In this document: positions 32,840 through 44,200 of the stretch, piece after piece
How positions within the stretch are numbered: the first letter of the stretch is position 1
Layout of the letters: every line of letters starts with the position of its first letter
The notes under the pieces: generated by a model
Database searches by the model: none
What the model was told of the DNA's origin: nothing
The model's input: only the letters and a program-made list of their open reading frames with translations
NCBI RefSeq assembly: GCF_910592395.1
Contig: NC_088317.1
Location: 8,186,001-8,250,000 of the forward strand
Direction: 5' to 3'
DNA: 64,000 nucleotides
Source: Lineus longissimus
Taxonomy: Eukaryota; Nemertea; Pilidiophora; Heteronemertea; Lineidae
Position numbers and translations under genes: made by a program

Positions 32840-33478
32840 CAGTACAACCTCTCTATTTCGGACACCCATGGGACTCGGATTTGGTGTCCGCAATGGAGAG
32901 GTGTCCTTAGTAGGGAGTTTATGCCATTATCGTAATTTAATTCTCAATTGTTTTAATCAATTTAATGATGTATACATTGGCATATGAGATTACTTTATTA
33001 TGATACCTTATGACACTTCTACTTGAGGCGATTTGGAATCGCCGACATAGCTTATTGATGTGTATGTTTGTCATATGCAGTGTACAACCCTAATTAGTTG
33101 CAGTAACAGCAAGTAATTTAAGGCTGCTACACATCATGCTTTATTCTTTGTAATTAGAGCTTTAAAGGGACAAACAACAGATTGTAATTATTGATACAAT
33201 ATAAGAAGATGGCTTGGCATTGTTATACGTAGAGAAGATGAGGAGTGCTGAACTTATCAAATTCACCCAACTCTATAATTAACTGAGTAAAGAATCTAAT
33301 TGTGTTCACTAATTATGCAAATTTCTCGACCGCTAGGCCTACTCGATCCTCTAAAGCACACTCGGGAAGCCATGGTTTAGTGTTTACTGTCCGCACTTGT
33401 GCGGTGATTGGAACAAAAAGTCACCAGCGCCATGTCCGTAATTCGGAGTAGAGGTGTCCGCCAAATAAAGGTTTTACT
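32840..33478. mobile_element. Pogo/Tigger-type MITE, degenerate
   Basis: The left end CAGTACAACCTCTCTATTTC (TA before it) and the right end, read in reverse (AAGTAAAACCTTTATTTGGC), both lead into GGACACC. GTGTCCGC words recur inside. About 640 bp, non-coding, within the putative intron. Confidence 0.5.
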
Positions 33479-33605
33479 TATTGGAAATGATTTAGAAAAA
33501 AAATCAGGACTGAACGGACATGTTCGTAATGCGTGGCAGAGGTGTCCGCAATTATACACGTGCATATACAATGAATCTCCCATTCCCATAAGGCATAAGT
33601 TCAAT

Positions 33606-36202
33606 TGGGTGTCTATAAAACGAAGATTGAAGAATGCAGAATCTATATAACGCAGAGGTCAGAAAAAGGTGGAAAACTATATAATGAAGATTGAAGATTG
33701 CAGAATCTATAAAATGCAGAGGTCAGAAAATTTACATCTTCAACATTCAGGCACTTGATTTTAGCAGTTTCACATCTCTGAGAAACAAAGTCATTGAGAA
33801 CAAAGTCATTTGAAACAATTCCGCACACTATCACTATTTTCAGAGTGTTGTGGTCAGATATATAAGGCCTTATGTACACAAAATCAACATCATGTACAGG
33901 AATTATTTTCATTTATTGACGTATCCCGCCTAAATTAAGGGGGAGGTATCTTCAAAGGGTATTGTACATGATCACAAAGTATGAATCGATTATTAGTCAC
34001 CCTTCATTGTTATTTTGCCACTAGAAAAACTATAAAATGAAGAATTCCCGAACTATAAAACGAAGATGCTCTCAAAAATCATTGAAGAAAATGTGTTATC
34101 AATTTCAAACTTTGGCAACATGATTTTCAAGCCAAAACGACCCTTTTCTATTGATTTCAACAAATTCCACACACTTTCATTAATTTTCAAAGGGGGTGTG
34201 GTCGGGTATATAGGCCTAATGTACACAAAATCAACATTATGTACAGGAATTATTTTCATTTATTGACGTATTACGTCTAAATTAAGGGGGAGGTATCTTT
34301 AAAGGGTACTGCACATGCTCACATAGTATGAGTCGATTATTAGTGACCCTTCATTGTTATTTTGCCATTAGAAAAACTATAAAATGAAGAACTCCCGAAC
34401 TATAAAACGAAGATGCTCTCAAAAATCATTGAAGAAAATGTGTTATCAATTTCAAACTTTAGCAACATGACTTTCAAGCCAAAACGACCCTTTTCTATTG
34501 ATTTCAACAAATTCCACACACTTTCATTAATTTTCAAAGGGGGTGTGGTCGGGTATATAGGCATAATGTACACAAAATCAACATTATGTACAGGAATTAT
34601 TTTCATTTATTGACGTATTACGTCTAAATTAAGGGGGAGGTATCTTCAAAGGGTACTGCACATGATCACATAGTATGAGTCGATTATTAGTGACCCTTCA
34701 TTGTTATTTTGCCATAAGAAAAACTATAAAATGAAGAATTCCCGAACTATAAAACGAAGATGCTCTCAAAAATCATTGAAGAAAATGTGTTATCAATTTT
34801 AAACTTTGGCAACATGACTTTCAAGCCAAAACGACCCTTTTCTATTGATTTCAACAAATTCAACACACTTTCATTAATTTTCAGAGGGGGTGTGGTCGGG
34901 TATATAGGCCTAATGTACACAAAATCAACATTATGTACATTATGTGGAATTTGTTGAAATCAATAGAAAAGGGTCGTTTTGGCTTGAAAGTCATGTTGCC
35001 AAAGTTTGAAATTGATGACACATTTTCTTCAATGATTTTTGAGAGCGTCTTCGTTTTATAGTTCGGGAATTCTTAATTTTATAGTTTTTCTAATGGCAAA
35101 ATAACAATGAAGGGTGACTAATAATCGACTCATACTATGTGATCATGTGCAGTACCCTTTTAAGATGCCTCCCCCTTAATTCAGACGTAATACGTCAATA
35201 AATGAAAATAATTCCTGTACATAATGTTGATTTTGTGTACATTAGGCCTATATACCCGACCACACCCCCTTTGAAAATTAATGAAAGTGTGTGGAATTTG
35301 TTGAAATCAATAGAAAAGGGTCGTTTTGGCTTGAAAGTCATGTTGCCAAAGTTTGAAATTGATAACACATTTTCTTCAATGATTTTTGAGAGCATCTTCG
35401 TTTTATAGTTCGGGAATTCTTCATTTTATAGTTTTTCTAATGGCAAAATAACAATGAAGGGTCACTAATAATCGACTCATACTATGTGATCATGTGCAGT
35501 ACCCTTTGAAGATACCTCCCCCTTAATTTAGACGTAATACGTCAATAAATGAAAATAATTCCTGTACATAATGTTGATTTTGTGTACATTATGCCTATAT
35601 ACCCGACCACACCCCCTTTGAAAATTAATGAAAGTGTGTGGAATTTGTTGAAATCAATAGAAAAGGGTCGTTTTGGCTTGAAAGTCATGTTGCTAAAGTT
35701 TGAAATTGATAACACATTTTCTTCAATGATTTTTAAGAGCATCTTCGTTTTATAGTTCGGGAGTCCTTCATTTTATAGTTTTTCTAATGGCAAAATAACA
35801 ATGAACGGTCACTAATAATCGACTCATACTACGTGATCATGTGCAGTACCCTTTAAAGATACCTCCCCCTTAATTTAGGCGTGATACGTCAATAAATGAA
35901 AATAATTCCTGTACATGATGTTGATTTTGTGTACATAAGGCCTTATATATCTGACCACAACACTCTGAAAATAGTGATAGTGTGCGGAATTGTTTCAAAT
36001 GACTTTGTTCTCAATGACTTTGTTTCTTAGAGATGTGAAAATGCTAAAATCAAGTGCCTGACTGTTTAAGATGTAAATTTTCTGACCTCTGCATTTTATA
36101 GATTCTGCAATCTTCAATCTTCATTATATAGTTTTCCACCTTTTTCTGACCTCTGCGTTATACAGATTCTGCAATCTTCAATCTTCGTTTTATAGACACC
36201 CA
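33606..36202. mobile_element. Foldback-type transposon: 2.6-kb palindrome of 347-bp units
   Basis: Two arms of about 1.26 kb are inverted copies separated by a spacer of about 75 bp near 34,866-34,941. Corresponding points (34,066/35,742 and 34,413/35,395) give the same sum, so the symmetry is exact to the base. Each arm starts TGGGTGTCTATAAAACGAAG, has two subrepeats of about 68 bp, and then 347-bp direct units (starts at 34,066, 34,413 and 34,760 on the left arm). An 8-bp direct repeat AGTTCAAT flanks it (33,598-33,605 and 36,203-36,210); the flank identity can be read as 6-10 bp. No transposase is encoded; the 66-68-codon frames in each unit are mirror products. This architecture is that of foldback/TU elements. 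Confidence 0.9.
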
Positions 36203-36365
36203 AGTTCAATTCAGTTTATCACAACAGCGCTCAGATCATTCAATGGAAGTATTCCTTGCCAGAGCAATCACCTTCCCTACTTTCATAGTCCTTTGCTGGC
36301 CATAACCCTATCGTAGAATTTGACCGAAAAGTGGGGGCTTAAAGTACGCAACACTTTGCTCATAA

Positions 36366-37060
36366 GGCTGGGTTCACATAGAACTATACTATTCGGGTAT
36401 TCGGTGCACATTTCGCCAGGGCACGCGGGTACCTGAAATCTGACAAGGAAATTTCACAATACCGGGTCACATAAGAGAGCACTATTCGAAAAGGTCGTAT
36501 ACCTGCGTATAGTATAGTATAGTGGGAATCGTGCGCGTTCGATTTTCGTGCAGCGTATACCACCCTGTTCAGAAGTGACCAGAGGACTTGGTAAGAACAT
36601 GCATTTTAATGTTATCTATCACAATTATTAAACGATTTATTGCATACTATAGGATAAGTTAGAAACAATAGTACTCATTTTTACTCATTTTATTGCAATA
36701 TCTAAGTACAGGCCTTCATTACATGTTTTATTACTAATGAACTAAATGATTCTTTTCATTAACATCTGGATGATCCATGAGGTTTTTAAATGTCCTGTGG
36801 TACTTCCCCAACAGAGGTCTGCCGCACCCATTCTGTTCTTTCTTTGCTCTTTGTGCCTGGTCAGCTTCATCCTCGGCTAAGAGGAGAAGAGCCAAATCTT
36901 CTTCGTCTGAACTGTCCATCTGATCGGCGCCAAAAGACCGAATACCGCACGCATGCTACCCTATGTGACTCGCCGTGCCCGTATAGCGTATAGCGAATAC
37001 CGAATAGCGTATATCGAATAGCGTATACCGAATACCGTATAGTTCTATGTGAACCCAGCC
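36366..37060. mobile_element. 695-bp Harbinger-derived MITE, TAA duplication
   Basis: The left end GGCTGGGTTCACATAGAACT and the right end (reverse complement identical over about 24 bp) are flanked by TAA at 36,363-36,365 and 37,061-37,063; 3-bp TWA duplication is typical of PIF/Harbinger. The subterminal sequence is made of GTATAGCG/GAATACCG words. It carries a fragment of transposase (next entry). Confidence 0.88.
36734..36919 (-). pseudogene. PIF/Harbinger transposase N-terminal fragment
   Basis: A 61-codon frame begins MDSSDEEDLALLLLAEDEAD and continues with basic residues and CGRPLLGKYHRTFKNLM. An acidic start with DEEDLALLLL followed by a basic WVRPLL-like stretch is the familiar N-terminus of animal Harbinger transposases. 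The catalytic domain is absent, so the element is an internally deleted derivative of an autonomous one. Confidence 0.7.
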
Positions 37061-37173
37061 TAATATGACACAGGCTTATTCATTCAGCAGTCATATACTC
37101 GTCAATGCTGATGATGAAAAAGGTTCTCAGACTATAATTTTCTTTACTCATCAAATCCCATTTTCCTTTTCAG

Positions 37174-37281
37174 GCAAGTAGAACACCATGGATCTAATTC
37201 AATACACAAAAGAAGGAAGACACAAATATCAACTTCAAGAAAAACAACCCCCTCCTCCAGAAATCCATATGACATCGACAG
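37174..37281 (+). CDS. Candidate internal exon (108 nt) of a host gene
   Basis: A strong acceptor (CCCATTTTCCTTTTCAG) and donor (ACAG|GTTAGT at 37,282) enclose 108 nt, open in the phase set by the 32,753 exon. It encodes a basic, Ser/Thr/Lys-rich segment ending NPYDID. The Asn-Pro-Tyr-Asp-Ile-Asp end reminds me of the stretch just before the PEHE region of KANSL1/MSL1-type proteins, but this is only a weak resemblance and the following exon was not found. The foldback element and two MITEs lie in the 4.38-kb intron before it. Confidence 0.42.
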
Positions 37282-39172
37282 GTTAGTGAGCTTCCATCAA
37301 TATTGGTTTATAGTTCAAACATTGCATTCGGCCACACTTATTTCATTTGTTGGATTACGGAATCGCCGCACATCAAAACAGTGTACTAGTATACTCCTCA
37401 TGTAATTTTCTTTGATGCACAAAATCTAATCGTCTCATTTTATATGTATTTTTATATGTGATAGTTTTCTTTAATCATGTACCGGCAGTAAACAAAATCA
37501 AAAGGCCCTAAAATGCGAAAAAGTCATGATACTGTCACTTAAATTTGGCACAGTCGCATGGATTCTGTCCTTTTTCAAAATCAATCAATGTTAAGCCGTT
37601 TTACATGGTTTGTCACAAAATTAATCAATTTACATTGTGTCACGTCTGTACTATATATATATATATTGTATGTCATTGCTTTAGCTCTATCAATATTTAA
37701 CCCTTTGAGTCTTGAGAGAACATATAAAATTACTCACTTTTTGATTCCAAAGATACTGTTTTAGGTCCCAAATGCAAAAAGTTGTTTTGGAGGAAGTTGT
37801 GAGCAAAAAAACCAAGATATCACATACGTTTTGGCCGTTAGGTGTTCGAAAAAAAATTAGAAAAAAAAAAGTTTAATCTTGATGGGCCGACTTGGATGGG
37901 TCAATCGGCACCACATTTTGGGTACAGGCTCAAGGGGTTAATGCAGTCATGTTATGTATCATATAGATCGTTTTATAGACCATATATCAAGCGTCATTGT
38001 GACACCTATGTGTTGGATTTTAGATGTGTTTTTTTATTATTGCATTCTTGACCAAAGTTTAATACATGTTATCATTCCCGGTAGTCTGAATGTTGACGAT
38101 GTCTGCACATATACATGTACAAAACTTCCAGTTAGCTATTGTACACAGGACACTTTGTCCTACAACACTTAACCCCCTTACACTGGCAGAGGAAAGGAAT
38201 TCTAAGAGTGCCTATCAATAGCATCTCGTAATTCTTTGACCCATCTCTGACTATACATGTAGAGTTCCCTGGCCAATGGATCACGAGGCAAATGAATAAT
38301 TTTGCCTCAGGCAGGAAGAAAATTACATTTGCCACAGTCCTGTTCTCATAATTCTAGAAAGATTGCTCATCTGGTTGTACCAGCGGTTTTCAGTTCATGA
38401 TTAGGAAATATGCAGTTGCCATTTCCTGGATGGGCAGCCACCCTAGATTTGATTATAACTCAGTTCATTTTGTTTAGGTCAATTTCATGTTATGGATGGT
38501 CTCAAAATGAGATGAAAATTAGGAATAGCCCTCATTTTAGTATTCTGAGTTTTACTGAATATGACGATATAAGATAGGTCTACCAATGACCCTATCGTAA
38601 TTCGTAAATCAAGAGGAAACTAAGGACGTTTACTTTGAGAGGGGCACTCTAATTTCAGGTATGACTTTTTGAAGATGGATTCCATTAATTAGGAAGAACC
38701 TTGCATATTTGTGTGACCAAACGAACAAAGTTTCAACCTTGTTTGTAGGTGATATGTATGTGATATGAATACAGGTACACGTAGTTAAAAAATAATAGAA
38801 ATGCACAAGAAACAATTTTATAGTCGCATTGATCCTTGTTGTTTTAAAACAAATATTAATGCAGCGGTCAATCATAAATCTGCCTCCCCCTGCTGTCATC
38901 CCTTCAACAACCCCAGAACATCATTGATATTCTTTTCACCAGACAACACTGAGGGCAATTCATCGAAAAGTCGTGTGTAGCCAGCATGTTAAAGCCCATT
39001 CCCAATTACCAGTAAAACAAAACTTACTGGGGTAGGGTTCAGAATTGTCATTGACTGCTGCATAAAACATCAGGATGTGTTCGTGTTAAGCCATTAAAGA
39101 GCGATGTATTTGAGGCTAAAAACTGAAAAACAAGGGGCAGGGAAAAGAAGTGCCCTAATACTCTAAAGGCCA
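37282..39172. other. Non-coding stretch
   Basis: No supported gene. It may be intron following the 37,174 exon. A short (TA)n run is at 37,655 and an A-run at 37,862. Confidence 0.45.
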
Positions 39173-39473
39173 GGGACCTGTTTCATAAAACCTTTTAACA
39201 GACTTCATTCAAGGTACCATAAAGGAAGGATATAACGTCTATTTAAAGCTGCGTATTAAAAGCGTTTCATAACTCGCTTTTACTCTGCCATTACATTAAA
39301 TTTAACAGGCCTGCCATTAATAAATGATTGTATGGTGTACCTCATTGGTGAAAAAAAAACCAAACTCGAACGCCGAGTGATTTATTGTGTTGAGATTCGT
39401 AATACATGATCGGGCCGTGGCAAAATGTGTCAATTTCAGTCCCTTTGGTTCCTATACACTAATGCTGCGTTCA

Positions 39474-40632
39474 CACTGGCCTTTAATACGTATCCCAAAG
39501 CGCATTGAAGCTTTAATACGCTTCAGGTGTTCACACAAGGAACCCGCTAATGCGCATTGAAACCGTATTAACAAATACGGTTCTTAATGCGTATTCCATT
39601 CCGCTTTAACTAATTCGAATTGGTTACATCGCTTTGTCACCGCAGTGTGAACAGCTTAATACGTATTCAACTGGAATCCCGCGTTACGCATGCGCAGTTG
39701 AGTTTTGCCCACCTACTTCCGTTTTACGTCGTGGGGAAAACGTGTTGACATAAATGTCAGAGAAATTTGCAGATTATTTGATCTACGGCGCCGATTCTGA
39801 GCAGTTATTTGCATGAAAAACACGAACAAATATATAAAACGAGGGTACACATCGCGCAAATTCTCATTCTCATTCTGAGACAAGACCACAATTGATTTTT
39901 TAAGCCTTTTAGCAGTTAAATTGTCAATGTTTGACCGCGACGCATCAAAGAACGCGTGGTGTTGTGAATCTGAAATTTAGATTATGTTATTCCGGACAGT
40001 CGGGCAAGTAAATGGTGAAAAATAAAATGGTGATTGACCACGGAAATTTTTTTTTAATCGACAAATTAGACAGGCTTTGATATTTCCACTCTTTTCAGCC
40101 AACTGGCAGAGAAAACTCAAAACACGCCCCCTATTACCCAATTAGCAAAATTCGAAATTAATTTTTTCATCAAATAATTTCTTTATATCTGTAGACTTGC
40201 CACAACAAATATTTTTTCAATACCTCTCCAAATATGTACTTGAGAGTAAAAAACATGCACTCGTCTAATAGATAGGCCTGGACCCTCCAACCTATGAATA
40301 TTCATTAGTGGTCTTGTCTCTTCTCCATCATGTCCATGGGCGCATCCATCTTGGAAATAATTTGACCTTCACCTCTCGGGATCTTTCGGCTCGGCCTCCT
40401 TCGGGACATTCGGGATTGTCGGAGGCCATCGGAATCAGTTTAAATCGCATCCGATAGATGCCGTGGCGTTATTACGCATTGAGTGTGAACGCTCCAGAAC
40501 CTGATCAGCAAGCGAATTTGAAGCGAATTAACGCAATGTGAACGGGTCATTTTTAAATCGCATTAACGAAACCGTATTCCGGAGTACGTATTCCGGAATA
40601 CGGATCAGAACCGTGCTCAGTGTGAACGTAGC
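39474..40632. mobile_element. Long-TIR MITE (about 1.16 kb) nested in the Harbinger element
   Basis: GCTGCGTTCACACTG at the left and, reversed, GCTACGTTCACACTG at the right form a 15-bp TIR with one mismatch. The subterminal regions on both sides repeat the words AATACG, GCGCATT and CGTATT. The target duplication is unclear (about 2 bp). Non-coding; a 63-codon frame near the right end has no recognised content. Confidence 0.65.
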
Positions 40633-40765
40633 ATATATGAATACCCTTTCGACATACGAAACTTCCTTTCCATGCATTAACTCTGTGCCAGGAACATGGC
40701 CAAGAGACAGCGATCTCGCCGGCAATTGAACCGATACTGAATTTGATGTTTTAGTGGAGTTCTAC

Positions 40766-41811
40766 TCAGAACTCAATTACAAGCTGGCGAATTTGATTGC
40801 CGTTCACATCCATGTCTCGAGGAGGAAAGTCATCATCCCCTGCGTCATCATCAGAGTCCTCGTCATCATCGTCATCGTCATCTGAATCCTCCACTAAGGG
40901 AATCTATCCCGGACAGCAATGTTGTGGAGCAGGCAGCAGGACTGAATAATAATGCTTGCCTTTTGTGGTGTGTATTGAATCTCCTTGCGGAGGCATCTGA
41001 ATCGTTGCTTTAGCTTTAGGAGACCGTTGCAACGTTCTATGATGCATCTGGCTCATATTTGCATCATATTTGCATCCTGGAATGCCCTTTCCTGTCTGGG
41101 TTGGGCATTGGCAAGAGGTGTCAGAAGCCACCTCTTGCAAGGATACCCCGAGTCTCCCAACATTCAACCATTCGGTGGATTGTTTTCAAATGCCTGGCCA
41201 AGGGCTGAACTGTGGAGAACGATGGCGTCATGAGACCCTCCTGGAAAACGTGCCACGCAGTTATTTATGATCATATCCCAATCACAAACTAGCATGACAT
41301 TAATGATGTGGTATCCTTTCCGATTGATATACACGTTTTCGTTGATGTGAGGCTTGCGTATACGACAATGGGTCCCATCGATCGATCCAATTACTCTTGG
41401 AAAACCCGTGTTATCAAAAAAAATGGTTTTGACCTTCTGGAGGTCCCTCTCGAAGTGAACGTGTTGGTCAATGCGTGCTGCAAACGCGAATGACACAGCG
41501 CCAATACACCTCGATGTTGTCGCAATGCTCACATGGTGAATATCACCGATGCTAGATTGTTCATGCCCGGTTGCGAAATATCGTAATGCTATACGCACTT
41601 GCAATGATACTGGGAGGGCGTCATTTCTCTGAGTAGGATGCTCCAACTCCTCCGACAGCTGACGACAAAAATCGAAACATATGTTCTTCGGGAAACGATA
41701 TCTCTTGATGAATAAATCATCTCTCATTGTATCCAGCGGATTGAATCGGTCACTGAATACCCGTTCTCGTCGAAGATTTCGCTTATTCCGTTCCTGAATC
41801 AAGCGCAACAT
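40766..41811 (-). pseudogene. PIF/Harbinger transposase, nearly full length, broken by two stops and a frameshift
   Basis: From ATG 41,811 the frame starts with a basic stretch and the RFNPLD...RYRFPKNIC signature, then a helix-turn-helix region. The first catalytic Asp is in VIGSIDGTHCRI and a GGSHDA block follows. TGA at 41,164-41,166 interrupts; the same frame continues with the second catalytic block LGDSGYPC, then a second TGA next to a duplicated GATGCAAATAT, then the Glu block CIIERCNGLLK and CCLLHNIAV. A shift near 40,905 leads into an acidic Asp-rich tail ending at TGA 40,766-40,768. All three catalytic acids survive, so the damage looks recent. Confidence 0.85.
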
Positions 41812-42055
41812 GATTCCACGTTTACCCTGGACGAAGTCCTCGCGACTAAAGGAACTCTAGACTACCTTCAGGTTTAAAGGAACCGAATAAAATAAAGACA
41901 GGATAAAACCACTACCTGAAACACTCTTAATGGTAACATTAACTCAGATATTTTAAAGGCACGTTTATGAAACGTGTTCTTCCTTTAAGGAGTGACTTTA
42001 TCCTAGCATTAGGGCTAAAGGCACTTTATTAGGCTTTATGAAACAGGTCCCAGGT

Positions 42056-42465
42056 CTCAAATTGGTCAATAGCTTCAGCGCTTGTGAAACATGCCCTGCT
42101 AATGAACAACAAAGGCCACGCCAAATATCTCGCAAACTGCATTTATTTGTCCAGACATCACGAGCATTGCAGAAAGATGATCTGACAAACACTAGACTAG
42201 AAAATACTGGACCAACTAAACTATGGACTAACAGGTCATTGGCATAAACCGCCTGATCGATGACAACACACTTAAAATAATAATAATACACTTCCCATTC
42301 TCCTGCGCAATCACATCCCAGACGTACCAGTACACGGCTGGTCATGCTGGTGTCTGTATCGGATTCAATCTTCAGGCAGTTCAGGCACTGAATCGGCGGT
42401 GCAATCTCCCTCATCCATGGACCAAAATGAAACGGCCAGGCGCCATTGTGCTCACCGTAAGAAAA
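42056..42465 (-). CDS. Unrecognised open reading frame, possible gene remnant
   Basis: A minus-strand frame is open from about 42,465 (first ATG 42,414) into the Harbinger TIR. The stretch beginning EHNGAWPFHFGPWMREIAPP, followed by two Cys-x-x-Cys/Cys-x-Cys pairs (QCLNC and GCDCAG), looks protein-like in composition. No family is recognised. It ends only where the Harbinger TIR begins, so the Harbinger may have landed in a coding exon; chance is also possible at this length. Confidence 0.25.
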
Positions 42466-44200
42466 TATTTAGTAAGTTGAGAATCAGATTGGACTGAAAT
42501 GTGCTGTGTGAGGTTATCTGACCTAGAGGGCCATGTATACCCTGTTTTAGGTTCATAGCTTCAGCAGTTAAGAAACATGCCAAAGTTATAACAGCCAATT
42601 TTCGTCATTTGACATCTGTGACCTTGAAAAGAAGGTCAAATAAAAAAAAATCGTCTGACAAGCGATGCATTCTTGCTAGGCGTCCCTGCCAAAAAACGTC
42701 ACTAATAAGAGAGATATTGCACTTCCTACGTTTTCAGATTTGGCCTCCTGGTGGCCAAGTCTATACTAATATCAGGCCCAAATTTGGTGTCAAAGGTAAA
42801 CTGATGTAGGGGGTTAATGGTTTCAAGTTCATAGCTTTAGCAGTTAAGAAAAGTGCGATAAAAATATACACACTGAAACGGCCAACGGGAAACGGGACCT
42901 TGAAAACCAGCATGATACGTGATGTATCATTGCTAAGAGTACCTACCACAAAAGCTGGTGGCCAAGTTTAATTCTCGGACCGCAATTCAGTGTCAGGGTT
43001 CACATTACCAAGGGGAACACGTGTTTCGAGTTCATAAGCCCCCCTCTTAGGAGGGGCTCTTAAGATACACGTGTGTGCGGGAGTATATAATGTAAATGAA
43101 TGAAGAGAAATAAAGAGAGTAACTATTGTATATCCAACAAACAATTTTTTTTGGTTTTTCAAAATGGCGCTGAATAAATAAATCAGACCAGTTGTAGCGC
43201 TGAATTATAAATCAGACCAGTTGTAACAGGTTACGAGAACATCTAATTTAAATCTTCATGGGAATTCGCTACATATGCCTAAGAAATTGGCCAATTATAT
43301 TAATATTTTTATTAGAGAAATATCCGTCCTAAATAATGACAGAAAAGGGTGGTTTATTTCAATTTTGTGTCGACATGGTCGAGGTCACGTGACATAAACA
43401 AAACAATCGCGCACACCCGTCCAAAAAAGGCACTTTAAGAAAAACAAATACGTTTTTCCTGCTTAAAACCACACTGACGACTAAGTTATTTTAGTCTACT
43501 ACCCAAATCTGAAGTATCAAAATGAACTACAAACTAGAACTAGCTCAATTTAGCAAAAGTTGCGTGAAAAATTCGGGTGAGCGACATTCTGAACCCTAGC
43601 GGCCAATAATTAAACTACTTTCAGCCGTCTGCTCCGGTCTCGTTAGGGAGTTTTTCCCAAATGTACGCGATGATGACGTGCCCCATTAACAGGCCGTAAC
43701 ATCTATTTTAAAATGCGTTTCCAAAGTGAATGCATGAGGACAATCCATTTAAGTGTCGTATATTACATTACCAAAACAAAAATGTGTCGGAAGGAACTAT
43801 ATGGATGGTCCCATCGCACCCCCCCCCTCCAGCAGTATGACACAGAAGGGCTAGTTGACTGTCCACCGGGGGGGGGGGGGGTTGGGGGAGCTTCCCCCAA
43901 CGCACTGGTAAAAACCTATGTCGACGGAGGGGGGTTTGGGGGGTGCCCCCCCCCCCATTGTAACAGCTGTAGTTGTTAGAGCTTGCACTTAACATATGCT
44001 CGTAGGGGGGTTCGGGGGAGCTCCCCCGACCTAAAGGGGGGCTCACTAAGTCCTTGACTTTACATATAAGCCCCAGTGGTTAAGAAACGTGCAACAGGAT
44101 ACGACGACAGGCAATGTGTTATTGTATAGAGCCAAAAAGCTAGATGCTAGATCTAAAATTGTACAAGTTGCTGGTGCCCTATATATTACAGTACATTTAT
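42466..44200. repeat. Short dispersed repeats and G/C tracts
   Basis: The word TTCATAGCTT(C/T)AGCAGTTAAGAAA recurs at 42,550, 42,828 and, split, at 43,031/44,066. The split copy is interrupted by about 1 kb flanked by 9-bp ATAAGCCCC repeats (43,034-43,042 and 44,066-44,074), so that kilobase may be an insertion. It holds long C and G runs (43,819, 43,869-43,882, 43,948) with mirrored GGGGGAGCTTCCCCC-type palindromes. No gene. Confidence 0.5.

Larger units (their letters stand above)
39173..42051. mobile_element. PIF/Harbinger transposon, about 2.9 kb
   Basis: The left end GGGACCTGTTTCATAAAACC is the inverse of the right end GGCTTTATGAAACAGGTCCC, apart from one base. The body encodes a Harbinger transposase on the minus strand. 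The expected TWA duplication is not present (flanks GCCA and AGGT), so the ends may have decayed. A second long-TIR element is nested in the left half. Confidence 0.72.

Noticed and set aside
34053-35755. Repeated 65-68-codon frames on both strands in the foldback element
   Set aside because: They recur once per 347-bp unit, exist as mirror pairs on both strands and match no protein; a by-product of the repeat.
43713-44046. Frames of 88 and 92 codons with Gly or Pro runs
   Set aside because: They are translations of G and C homopolymers.
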